Assembly: GCA_905250025.1 (NCBI GenBank)
Contig: CAJNOJ010000010.1
Span: 248,001 to 312,000, forward strand
Reading direction: 5' to 3'
Length of the DNA stretch: 64,000 nucleotides
Origin: Adineta ricciae
Taxonomy: Eukaryota; Rotifera; Eurotatoria; Adinetida; Adinetidae
In this document: one piece after another, positions 38,920 through 49,621 of the stretch
Layout of the letters: the number at the start of each line of letters is the position of its first letter
How positions within the stretch are numbered: position 1 is the stretch's first letter
Translations under genes and position numbers: made by a program
The notes under the pieces: model-generated
What the model was told of the DNA's origin: nothing
The model's input: the letters and a program-made list of their open reading frames with translations, nothing else
Database searches by the model: none

Positions 38920-40614
38920 TGTGAGAGATGTGTAGATGATTGTTATTCTAGATACTTGTTCTACAGTCAGTTGAGTGGTGAAAGTAATCCTGAAGCATAT
39001 AATCGAGCATTGTTGACCGGTTGTCGAGCAGTTGAACTGGATTGCTATGATGGAAGTGATGGGCAGCCCATCGTGACCCATGGTTTCACACTAGTGAAGC
39101 CATGTCGATTCGAGTCGATCATTCGCTACATGGAACCGAATCTGTTCAAAACCTCGCCGTAAGTTTCGATAGGTAGGTGTGTACTAGATGAAATGGAAAT
39201 ATGATTGATTGTAGATATCCGGTGATACTGAACATCGAGAATCACTGTTCGACTGAACAGCAAAAAGAGATGGCTCGAATCTTGAAAGAAATATTAGGAG
39301 GTACTAATAAGATCGTGTAGTTGATATACAAAACATTTGTTATATTCTTCTTCCAGATCGACTAATTACCAAACCGTTAACGGATGAATTTTCTCTAACT
39401 TTACCATCTCCTAGAGATCTGGAATACAAAGTACTTGTTCGAGTAAGAACATGATAGAATAAACTTCTCCATGAGTTGTTACATATTTGTCTCTATTTGA
39501 GTTAGAGTCGAAAAAGTGCCAAAATAACTGAACCACACGGTTTGATTCAATTGGAAGATGATGACGATTCAATTTTTGATCCACTAAGTAAAGTAAGTAC
39601 CTGTATTGATGCCACACAGTTCAACAAGTGTTTTCGTTTGATATATTGTAGAATATACAGAATGATTTAGCTGAATTATTTGTTTATTTACAAAATGTGC
39701 CCTATCGAGAATACGAATACGCAAAAATCCATTGTAAACGAGAGGATTGCACTTAGTTAAATGAATTGATGTTTTCTTTTGTTTAAAATAGACTCGTCGT
39801 TCCATTCGTCTTCCTTAGTAGAACATCGTTTTGAAAAAATCTCTCGTGACAATCCAACTGATCTTATTCTTCAAACAACATGGCGCATCATACGAACATA
39901 TCCCGGTGGCCTAAGACAAGACTCCAGTAATGCAAATCCGATCAATTCGTGGAACTGTGGAGTGCAGATGGCTGCGCTCAACTATCAGAACGAAGATGAT
40001 ATTATGCCATTATGCTATGGAAAGTTTCTCGACAATGGTGGATGTGGATATATTCTGAAGCCGGACTATCTGATTAATGCGCAGAACACGAAGTACAATC
40101 CACTGAATCCGAAATCAGGTGTAGATCTTAGTGAAACGTTGACATTGACTGTGATTAGTGCACAGTTTTTATCTCGATCTAACGCAACTACAATGGATAT
40201 TCCGGATCCTTATGTAATTATATCGATTGATGGCGTTCCGTGTGATCGACAAATACAAAAAACAGCGGTTGTTAATAACAATGGTCTTGATCCAATTTGG
40301 AATGAGAAATTCATATTTAAAGTCAAATATCCTCAGATGGCACTCGTCTATTTTAGGGTTTATGACTATGATCCGTTTTCGCCTGACGACAAACTTGCCC
40401 ATTTCTGCTTACCGTTTACAGCAATACAAACAGGTTGGTCCGTCGCTTTTTTGTTACATACCAATTCGTAATATCGTCTCTGTATGAAATAGGTTACCGT
40501 CATATTCATTTACGCGCGATCAATAATGACCCGATTCATTCGACTCTTTTTGTTCATGTCGATATCAAAGAGGATTTTGGTGTGAAAAAAAGGATAATTT
40601 ATACAAAAGCATAA
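37057..40614 (+). CDS. Phosphoinositide phospholipase C, delta type (copy A)
   Basis: Sixteen exons from ATG 37057 to TAA 40614 join in phase and give 775 residues, the size of PLC-delta. Domains: PH (residues about 15-125; [34 protein letters not shown]) and EF hands ([20 protein letters not shown], then [15 protein letters not shown]). The catalytic X box has the two histidines (TSHNTYLFY and PIVTHGFTL) and the calcium ligands ([16 protein letters not shown]). After an acidic linker comes the Y box ([47 protein letters not shown]), then a C2 domain ([33 protein letters not shown]). It cleaves PIP2 to IP3 and diacylglycerol; a conserved PH suggests membrane PIP2 binding. Active-site residues are intact. 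Exons 4 (end) to 11 lie in a tract nearly identical to copy B. The first intron is 403 nt. Confidence 0.93.
38111..39299 (+). repeat. Conversion tract 1, copy in PLC-delta A
   Basis: 1189 bp matching 45569-46757 in PLC-delta B at a constant offset of 7458. I count about seven substitutions and no indels. It spans seven introns as well as exons and includes a (GA)n microsatellite at about 38879-38916 of equal length in both copies. Outside the tract, exons are clearly diverged and introns unrelated. Confidence 0.93.
39833..40310 (+). repeat. Conversion tract 2, copy in PLC-delta A
   Basis: About 478 bp of the Y box and early C2 exon match 47291-47768 of copy B with only about ten differences. 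It begins inside an exon ([10 protein letters not shown] region) and ends where [10 protein letters not shown] diverges. The 530 bp between tracts 1 and 2 is strongly diverged. Confidence 0.85.
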
Positions 40615-40702
40615 CATTTTCCTCATGTTTATTTTACCCTGAAAATGATAAAGTTTACCTTATTGTGATAATTTCGACAGTGTGACATATAAGTTGAAAT
40701 TT

Positions 40703-40708
40703 AATAAA
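40703..40708 (+). terminator. Polyadenylation signal of PLC-delta A
   Basis: AATAAA 89 bp after the stop codon at 40614. Confidence 0.5.
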
Positions 40709-40800
40709 AGAACATCATTTTAGACATTGCTGGTTTTAAATTTAAAGATATATCTACAGACTTGACAACTGCTCAATTTCGCTGCAGAATAGTAAACGCT

Positions 40801-41792
40801 GTTGCAAAAGTTTTGAGACAAATTTGTTGAATCCGATTTTTTTTCCAGAAACGAGCTGGCATTTTTTATTTTTTCTAATATAAGTAAAGAACTATTACTA
40901 ATACAAAAGAAATCAAAACGAACATCCTTCACAAGGCTCTTTAGCAGTAATTCATCGAAGTTGTTCCCCGATGTATAAAATCATGGTTTGTACAGATGTG
41001 ATGTCAGCTTCAACCAATTCCTTCGTAATTGTTGCAAGATCAGGTCAAGACAACGCATTTTGTTTACAACGGTAATTTTCTATGAATGGCATCAAACGGG
41101 CTTTAATACATTCATTCAAATAAGTAGTTTGATTAATAGTTTGCTGCTGTATTGAGAAGCATGGCTTGGAAATACTATATTCGGATATGGCAATCAACAC
41201 CATGATTTTGGTTTCGAATTTTTGGATATGTTTTAATTTACTTTCTGGTGATGCTGCATTTGGATCAGATGTATAAAGACCATGATCGGCAGATATGAAT
41301 TCATTATTAATTCAACATTATTTTTGAGACTTTGTTGTATAATCGTCGTGCACATGTTGGAATTTCATCAAGTTGTTGATCGGTGTATTTGGGTGTTCGT
41401 TTTCTTTTCCGATAGGTGATATACATAGCGTGTAATTGTCGATTAACTGTTGAAACATCGACATTAAATTTTGGAACAGTGGTACCGAATTCGTTGTACT
41501 TTTTGATGACCTGATATAATACAGTAGAAGGTGGAATTCGTTCTTGTAGAAAATGATTTACGCTGATTATTTTTCACGATCAACAATGTTCACGTAGTAT
41601 TGTACAATGTGTTTTGCAAAGTACTCTCTTTCTGAACGAACCATTTTAATTATATGTAAAGATGAAATGACTTATTTTATGACGAACTGACGGGTACTTT
41701 TGACCTCTTATCACATGATACAGAAAGAATGAAAAAATAGTTATTTTAACCCGAGAATATATAGAAGAAATTTGTCTCCAAAGTTTTGCAAC
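40801..41792 (-). mobile_element. Degenerate Tc1/mariner (IS630 superfamily) transposon
   Basis: A 26-bp terminal inverted repeat is visible: left 40801-40826 (GTTGCAAAAGTTTTGAGACA...) and the reverse complement of 41767-41792 (GTTGCAAAACTTTGGAGACA...), 23 of 26 positions equal. Between them, on the minus strand, a transposase remnant starts at ATG 41644 (MVRSEREYFAKHIVQYYVN) with helix-turn-helix-like blocks (RIPPSTVLYQVIKKYNEFGT, DVSTVNRQLHAMYITYRKR). A DDE-domain remnant follows (ADHGLYTSDPNAASPESKLK, FETKIMVLIAISEYSISKP, TYLNECIKARLMPFI, PDLA). At least two frameshifts and several stops interrupt it, and the downstream part with the last catalytic residue is eroded. TA target duplications are not clear at the ends. 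It is non-functional. Confidence 0.85.
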
Positions 41793-44634
41793 AACGAATT
41801 TCTTCTTTTTTAGCTATTTATATAAGTTTGAAGAAAAGTTGTCAAAATGCCAGTTTTTCTTTAATGTTTCCGTGGCACTTTTTCATTGGTTAGCCAGTGA
41901 GCATCCAGTTTTAATATATTATAGCGTCCGCCATGAACAATTTCTTGTCATAATGAATTTCAGTGCGTGTGAGAAGCATATCCTACTGAAAGCCAAGCTT
42001 ATTGAACAGCTTTGTAGTAGCATAACGATTTTTTAAAAAATTGTATTTTGGAAAATTGCGACAATTCCTGTTTAAATTTGTATCAATCGCTAAAAAGAAG
42101 TCTGTTGTCATGAAAATATACATTTGATAGGACATCATTTGAAATGAATCGTATATTCCTACGCCGAAAGACCATAGAGAAAGGACTGAAATGCTGATCC
42201 TCGAAAACGTTTTTCTTCAAGCGCATGAAAAAAAGTTTGGCCAGGGAGCAGTCTCATTATTTATGCCGTAAGAGTATAAAATTAAATTACATTCAAAGAA
42301 ACAATACTTCATGGTAATTGCTGTTCTTTGTCTCAGATGAATCAAAACAACGTTGCTTGCTCTTAATTTAGATTACATTTCTTTGCTAGGAGTAATCAGC
42401 AACGTTATTCGAAAGCGATATGAAACGAAAGAACATCACCACGTGCAGTTGCTCATCCACAAACACGTAGTACCGACTTTGTTAAGATAAAAGTAGCTTA
42501 CATTATAAAAGTACCGTTTTTTTTTCTATGAAACGGAAGGTCAATGATGCGATATGATTTTCGTCTGAGAGTGAAGTGTTATCCTTGCATTTATTAGAGT
42601 GTAATTGCACAATCTTACCCTTGGAAGGTCAACCTTGAAATATCGTTGATTGATATGTAATTGGTGGTACTTCAATAGACGAATTATTCTATTAACTCTC
42701 TCATTGACCAATTTCGGTATGCTCTACCTATGTTGAGTTTTTTACCTCGAGATTTCTGTTGAATTAAATACTATTCATTTTTTTTTATGAACACTGTTTC
42801 TGTTTTCATCGATCAAGATTGCGCTTGTAATGAATATTAAAGTCGAAATTGCATTCAACTATTTTTAAAATACACTATTCGCGGCATCTACCCATAATAC
42901 TAGAATATTTGAATGAATAGTCGAATTCAAGTTTCAAGTTATAGTTACATGTATACAGATAGATTGGTGTTGAAAGTCATTGAGTTGGTTTTATGGATTC
43001 TTTTACCTTAAACAGATAAACAGAAATCAGCTGCAACTTGATTCCTGCTTTCTGTCTGTCTCGGTTCTTATTCTCAAGCGAAAAATCCGATAGTTTCTGT
43101 GTTGTTTAGTGGAAAAACATAAATATTGGTTTAACCAAGATAATCTTTCCGTCCAAGTTAAAGGAAGACAAATTAGTTTAAAAATGAAATAATGAAAAAC
43201 TTATCGTATTGATCCACTATACAGTATCATCTCGTTTGTAATAGTATGTTTTGCCTCCTATATAGGCGATTTTTGAACGTCTATAACGCAATTACATGCA
43301 ATTGTGTTACAATGTAGTTGCAGTAGAACACATGGGTTATATGTTAAGAAAATTGGTTAAGTTTTCGATCGATGAGACAAATGGTAAAATCAAACAGATA
43401 AATAGTATTAATCGATGATCTTGTCACTCGTCTGTCCAGATTCTTGTTTATCAGACAAGATTCTCTATATATTTCTTGAAAATAAGATTCTTGTTTGGAA
43501 AAAAAGATCTCGAAATTCGTGTGATGTTCTTGTAGAGACAAGAAATTATTTACTATATAAGATTCTCGTATTCTTGTTTTCATGAGGGTATCGAATATAA
43601 CGAATGTTGAATGGATGTCGACGGAAAATAACCGACTATCATGAATGACATAGTATTGAAGTATAATTGAATGTATAACGGCCGTACATTAGTATATATA
43701 GATAGATTTTTCCAACAAAGCTGTCACGTGTAGAAGTCTAAAAACTCGGATGAGACTTTTTGTAAAGAAGAGAAAACTATTCTTAACAGAATTTCGAAAG
43801 TTTTGAACATGCTGTAAGTCTTGTCTGATTCTTTTCTTCCAGTTCTGTCAGACAAGATTCTTGTTATCTTGGGCGTCAGATAAAAATCTTTCCTGATTAT
43901 CATGATTATCGAGCATCTGAGACGAAGTGACACAAGATCATCGGCTAGTAGAGCTTTGAAAAAGAAATACGACTCTCTCGCTCACATACACTTATCTTCA
44001 ATGGGTAGATGACGAATCTACAGGAGTAATTTCTTTCTCAGTAGGGAAAATGAATAAAATGATTCTTCATGAGAAAAACGCATTTTATTTACAAATCATT
44101 AATGAATATGTCGTTTCTACGAATTGTACTCACGCTTCACCTTTTGCTCAGGTGATGACAGCCTTTGCATAAATCGAACATATTTCTTATTATTCATATT
44201 TCGTGACCGTCTTGAAGAAAAAATAGAGATGCTGTGATTTGTGACAATAATCATCAATGTCGTTAAGTTCTTTGACTAATGTGAACATTTACAACATTTT
44301 CCCCCTTGAAAAAATCTTGCTGCATGACTATTTCCTCAAACGATCGGGTATTATCTTGTAGATGAGAGAATATAGTAAGAAGAATACTTTCCTTTCATAT
44401 CACCTGACACTTTTTTCTTATTTTGCATCTGTTTGCACGTAGAAAACAACTCCCACGCGCACATAATTATTCGATGGAGATTCATATAACGAATTGCGAA
44501 TGTTCCTACTTAATTATCGTTATAAATAGGTAAAAATACCTTTATAAGTAATAAGTGATTGTACACGTTGCATTTATTATAACTTTTTAGAGCAAAAAAA
44601 AGTATATTGATATAGAAAAGACGTTGGTATACAT

Positions 44635-46334
44635 ATGGACAATACCAATGAACACAATAACGATCGTTTAAATCAATTAAAATCAGGTGCTACGTTGGTG
44701 AAACGAAAGATCAATGGAAGAAAATATTCACGACAGTTTTATCTTAATGAACATGAAGATTATATTTCATATAAGAAATCACGTCGACTTTTTGGCAAAC
44801 CTCGGATATGTAAGTACATCTGAGCTTATCTTTCTATATCAAAATGATCTTATGCATTCATTCGAACAGCATCGCATAAAATTTTGCAAATTTTTGTTTG
44901 CTGTACATGATACATTCGAAAATATTCTACTTCCTATACTGAATAGCAAACATGTGTCAAGATAACCTCTACTCTGTTTTGTCTTCCTTTACAATGTAGA
45001 GCAACTTTTTCATAACCTTTGAAATTTTTCACCAAATAACTATCGATCTGAATCATTCATCATGTTGATTCTTCTTTTCGTAGATTACGTCCGTGACATT
45101 GATGAAGTTCGATCCGGTTTTCGTGCACACACATTCGATCATTTGGTGAAACGGCGTCATATTAAGCCTAATGATGTATGCACACTTCTAGTATTTCCAC
45201 TGAGAGGTATATTGTTTGAACTTCTTTAGGAAACTCGGGCTTTCTCCATTATGTATAATAATCATCGTAGCGAACTTCATCTGTTGGCACCTAATAAAGA
45301 CGTACGAGACCTATGGGCGGCAGGCATACAAAACTTAGTTGATCGACATACCGGAAAAACTCTTCATCATCTGCTTCAGGAAGAAAAGTAAGTTAGCATC
45401 TCCTTTCTTGTTTTCAAATAGTACAGTACGATATGCATTTCAGTTGGATTCTGAAATATTTTCGAGCGGCCGATCTTGATAAATCAAATTTACTGTCAAA
45501 GCAAGAATGTCGACGATTATTAACGAACTTTCTACATGTTCAACTTCCGAATAATGTTTTTGAACAAATTTTCAAGGTACTTATTTGTCACCATCTAACA
45601 CACTTCATCTCGTCACTTCCTCTTCTCATAGACAGCAGATCAAAGTCAAGAAGGACTTCTCAGTCCTGACGAGTTCATTGCCTTCTTTCACCTACTCACT
45701 CGACGAAAAGATCTCTACCACATCATGCAACAGTAATCATCCTCCTATTCATCAGCCATTGCACTTCTTCTATCTACCTCTAGACATATCGCTAATGGAC
45801 AATCACGAACCATTGAAGACATTCATATGAACATCGCAGAACTTCTCACATTTCTCCAAACTGTTCAACATGTAACATTACTTTTCCTCTTCTGCTCATA
45901 CGCACAAACATTGTACATGTATCTGATCTGTTTAGCAAATGATGACAGTGACCACAAACTGGGACGATGGAAAAAGTGAACTATCAGGTGAATATATCGA
46001 ACGACCAGAACAAGTACAGAAGCTCATCGATGAGTTCGAACTGAACAGCGAACTGCGAGAACAAGGACTCATGAGTCTGGATGGTATGTAACTCGAGATG
46101 TGAACAACTATCGTATCGCTGTGTTGTCTGTTAGGATTTCGCAACATGCTGTTGTCGAGTGAATTTGATATCGCCAATCCACTTTTCACTCGTCAGATCT
46201 ATCAGGACATGACCAGGTACATCATCATTGTTTCGATTGTTTCTTCAGGTGTGTTTTGTTTTTGTGTAGACCGCTATGTGACTACTACATCAACACATCA
46301 CATAACACGTATGAGTCGATGGTTGCGAGAGAGA

Positions 46335-46377
<43 letters not shown>

Positions 46378-48059
46378 TGTGAGAGATGTGTAGATGATTG
46401 TTATTCTAGATACTTGTTCTACAGTCAGTTGAGTGGTGAAAGTAATCCTGAAGCATATAATCGAGCATTGTTGACCGGTTGTCGAGCAGTTGAACTGGAT
46501 TGCTATGATGGAAGTGATGGGCAGCCCATCGTGACCCATGGTTTCACACTAGTGAAGCCATGTCGATTCGAGTCGATCATTCGCTACATGGAACCGAATC
46601 TGTTCAAAACCTCGCCGTAAGTTTCGATAGGTAGGTGTGTGCTAGATGAAATGGAAATATGATTGATTGTAGATATCCGGTGATATTAAACATCGAGAAT
46701 CACTGTTCGACTGAACAGCAGAAAGAGATGGCTCGAATCTTGAAAGAAATATTAGGGGGTAAGAATTTTTTTTCCCGAAAAGACGTCTTCACATAGTCAT
46801 TCTTGATGTGTTCACAGATCGATTGGTTACCGAGACGACAGTGGATAAGAATCCAGAAAAGCTACCATCACCTGAAGATCTCAAGTATAAAGTTTTTGTT
46901 CGAGTAAATTCCTTGTTCTAAACTTGTAAGCAACAATGTTATTTTGATTACGATTAGAGTAAGAAACGCGAAAAATCAAACAAGTCACAATTATCAAAGA
47001 AAAAACTTGATAGCGACGATAGAAATGTTGAACTGCTAAGCGAAGTAGGTGTCTTTAGTTTCTACTAAGAGAACATCACAAGTTGAGAACATTGTATTCG
47101 TATATTGTACTTTAGAGTATCCAAGATACAGTCACTGATCTGTTTGTTTATTTGCAAAATGTATCCTATCGGGAATATGAATACGCAAAAATCCATTGTA
47201 AAATATTTAGACTTTGAATGACGAATGACAATAGTTTTTCTTTGTATAGATTCGCCCTTGCATTCATCATCTTTGGATGAAACACGCTTCGAAAAAATCT
47301 CTCGTGACAATCCAGCTGATCTTATTCTTCAAACGACATGGCGCATCATACGAACATATCCCGGTGGCCTAAGACAAGACTCCAGTAATGCAAATCCGAT
47401 CAATTCGTGGAACTGTGGAGTGCAGATGGCTGCTCTCAACTACCAGAACGAAGATGATATTATGCCATTATGCTATGGAAAGTTTCTCGACAACGGTGGA
47501 TGTGGATATATTCTGAAGCCGGACTATCTGATTAATGCGCAGAACACGAAGTACAATCCACTGAATCCGAAATCAGGTGTAGATCTTAGTGAAACGTTGA
47601 CATTGACTGTGATCAGTGCACAGTTTTTATCTCGATCTAACACAACTACAATGGATATTCCGGACCCTTATGTAATTATATCGATTGATGGCGTTCCGTG
47701 TGATCGACAAATACAAAAAACAGCGGTTGTTAATAACAATGGTCTAAATCCAATTTGGAATGAGAAATTCATATTTGAAATCAAGTATCCGCAGATGGCA
47801 CTTGTCTATTTTACTGTGCATGATTACAATCCGATCTCCGTAGATGATAAACTGGCCCATTTTTGTTTACCTTTTAAAGCGATGCAAACGGGTAAGCAAA
47901 TACCGATAAGATGTATGTTGCTCTCTATGTATGCATTTCATTATAGGCTATCGCCATGTTCATTTACGTGGAAGTAATAATAATCCAATTCACTCGACTC
48001 TCTTTGTTCATGTTGAAATAGAAAAGGATTGCGATGAACTTTTTTCCGTACGATTGTAA
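44635..48059 (+). CDS. Phosphoinositide phospholipase C, delta type (copy B)
   Basis: Same exon plan and domain order as copy A: PH ([35 protein letters not shown]), EF hands ([20 protein letters not shown]), catalytic X box, linker, Y box, C2, with TAA at 48057-48059. X-box histidines and calcium ligands are identical to copy A because this part lies in the near-identical tract. The PH and first EF exons, the X-Y linker ([20 protein letters not shown]) and the C-terminal end of C2 differ, and all introns outside the tracts are unrelated. EF-hand loop residues differ between A (DTDGSNS) and B (DLDKSNL), so calcium binding by the first EF hand may differ. PIP2 hydrolysis is inferred from the family. 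The gene follows copy A in tandem, 4 kb downstream. Confidence 0.92.
45569..46757 (+). repeat. Conversion tract 1, copy in PLC-delta B
   Basis: Partner of 38111-39299. The left boundary falls at the end of an EF-hand exon (TTTTCAAG before the donor); the right boundary falls at the end of the exon closing with the ILKEILG codons. Confidence 0.93.
47291..47768 (+). repeat. Conversion tract 2, copy in PLC-delta B
   Basis: Partner of 39833-40310. Differences are mostly synonymous third positions, plus Asn-to-Ala and Asp-to-Asn type changes at the edges. Confidence 0.85.
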
Positions 48060-48063
48060 TAAA
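48058..48063 (+). terminator. Polyadenylation signal overlapping the PLC-delta B stop codon
   Basis: AATAAA begins at the second base of the TAA stop. If used, the 3' UTR would be only about 15-30 nt. The convergent desaturase stop codon is at 48185, so compact 3' ends are plausible. Confidence 0.5.
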
Positions 48064-48184
48064 AGCTTTGATTTTTATGTTGCGAATTACAAAAGCTCTC
48101 TACTCATGGTTATTTAATGATTATATCATATGAAAGGAAAACAGAACATCGCATATGACTGTAAAATAAACAAAAGCGATAGGG

Positions 48185-49621
48185 TTACGCAAATATCGGA
48201 GTCGGGGTTTGAACGTGTCCTAGTCGTTTCTTTATATGTTCAACTTCACCACCATATTTACACACAGCTACTCGCATCATAGCAAGCATGTTGTGTGCAG
48301 CTGTATTATGATCGTGTACACCACCATAGAACGCGACGGTTGCATCTTTTCCAACGTAACTTCGAATAAAAGCTCGTCCACCAGGATGTGAATCAATGAA
48401 ATTACTAACATCATGAATAAAACCAGCAATCAAAACTAAAGCACGGCCATTATCTTCCTTCGATAGTTCTTGGTATTCTTCATACGTAACAATAGGTAAT
48501 TCAGCACTTCCTTTCGGCCAAGCAATCGTTCGGCCAAATTTATCTAGTTCTTTGTGCGCCATTGTGTAACGACCCTTTTGGATTTCATTATGTGGAAATT
48601 CTTTCAGATTATGAGCTAAGCCAATTGTTTTGAAAAATGAAATCATTAATTTCGTTGGATCATATTGAAACCATTTGAGCGCATTTCGATAATCTGATGG
48701 AAATTCATGATGAAAATTGTGGTAACCTTCGCCGAGAGTTACTAAAGCAGTGATAAAATGATCGCGTGGTGTATGTCGATCATCGAACGGTGCATCACCT
48801 AAATAATGTGCTAAAGAATTGACACAGAACGTTGAATGATGAACAAAAACTAAACGAAGAACACCGGCAAAAAAGTAACCACCACGATAATCACCCCAGC
48901 CGAGTCCAGAAATAAGTGTTGGTAAAATAAAAGACATTAAAAATGCTAAAGTTAAGTAATTTCGATGCTGCCATTGAACAGTTGGATCACGATGTAAATC
49001 TGTAACGTCAGCTACACCTGGTTTTCGGCGAGGTTTAAAGATTAACCAACCAATGTGAGAATAAAACATGCCTTTGTGTGCACTGTACGGATCGAGATCA
49101 GTATCGGTGTAACGATGATGTGCTCGGTGACCACGTGACCACCATTGTGCTGAACCTTGAACGGCACCGGCACCAAATACAAGAAGAATATAACGTAAAG
49201 GTAATGTTGCTTCATAAGCACGATGAGCGAATAAGCGATGATAACCAGCGGTGATGCCGAGACCAGTAAGAAAATACCAGATGATTGTAAAAATGAATGT
49301 TTGCCAGACGAATCCTGTTGTAAACAAACCATACAGGGCAATAAAAGGCTCAGTGCATAATAATGCTGCTTGTGGCCAGTTCACTTCTTTGTACCAATTC
49401 GACCAGGTGATTGGTGGCAGTTCCGGTTCATTCAATAAAGTTCTTGCTACATAGTTATTTTTGATGAATTCTTCCTCTTCTTGTTCAATGCTCGCCTGTG
49501 TTTGAGTTTGATCTTTTGGAGGAATGTTTTGTTCCGAAGCAGGTATTGGCAAATCCAATGGTTTTGGTGTGTATGGCATGCATGTACTTAGTGTTTTTAA
49601 TTTATCAACGATATAAACCAT
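48185..49621 (-). CDS. Ole1-type stearoyl-CoA delta-9 desaturase with C-terminal cytochrome b5 domain
   Basis: One uninterrupted exon of 478 residues. Residues about 1-60 are disordered and acidic. Then the membrane desaturase core follows, with three histidine boxes: HRLFAHRAY, HRAHHRYTD and EGYHNFHHEFPSDYRN. Hydrophobic segments lie between them (LYGLFTTGFVWQTFIFTIIW; LAFLMSFILPTLISGL). Residues about 370-470 are a fused cytochrome b5 domain with the haem ligand HPGG (DSHPGGRAFI) and a second His in the HDHNTAAHNMLA segment. The enzyme puts a cis-9 double bond into stearoyl/palmitoyl-CoA in the ER; the fused b5 feeds the electrons. Animal SCDs lack the b5 fusion. It is typical of fungal Ole1, and runs such as FDDRHTPRDHFITALVT and NALKWFQYDPTK are Ole1-like. 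No introns among intron-rich neighbours: candidate horizontal transfer from a fungus (inference). Confidence 0.93.
   Translation of the reverse strand: MVYIVDKLKTLSTCMPYTPKPLDLPIPASEQNIPPKDQTQTQASIEQEEEEFIKNNYVARTLLNEPELPPITWSNWYKEVNWPQAALLCTEPFIALYGLFTTGFVWQTFIFTIIWYFLTGLGITAGYHRLFAHRAYEATLPLRYILLVFGAGAVQGSAQWWSRGHRAHHRYTDTDLDPYSAHKGMFYSHIGWLIFKPRRKPGVADVTDLHRDPTVQWQHRNYLTLAFLMSFILPTLISGLGWGDYRGGYFFAGVLRLVFVHHSTFCVNSLAHYLGDAPFDDRHTPRDHFITALVTLGEGYHNFHHEFPSDYRNALKWFQYDPTKLMISFFKTIGLAHNLKEFPHNEIQKGRYTMAHKELDKFGRTIAWPKGSAELPIVTYEEYQELSKEDNGRALVLIAGFIHDVSNFIDSHPGGRAFIRSYVGKDATVAFYGGVHDHNTAAHNMLAMMRVAVCKYGGEVEHIKKRLGHVQTPTPIFA

Larger units (their letters stand above)
40615..44634. other. Intergenic, 4.0 kb, between PLC-delta A and B
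   Basis: The largest gene-free stretch here. It contains a polyadenylation signal AATAAA at 40703-40708 and the Tc1/mariner relic at 40801-41792. The rest is AT-rich. Around 43440-43520 and 43850-43870 a short motif (A)GACAAGATTCTTGT or parts of it recur at least four times. No gene was found in 41800-44634. Confidence 0.55.

Noticed and set aside
38474..39081. Minus-strand frames inside PLC-delta A (and the identical ones in copy B at 45932-46539)
   Set aside because: Antisense to the X-box exons and the GA microsatellite; identical in both copies only because of the conversion tract.
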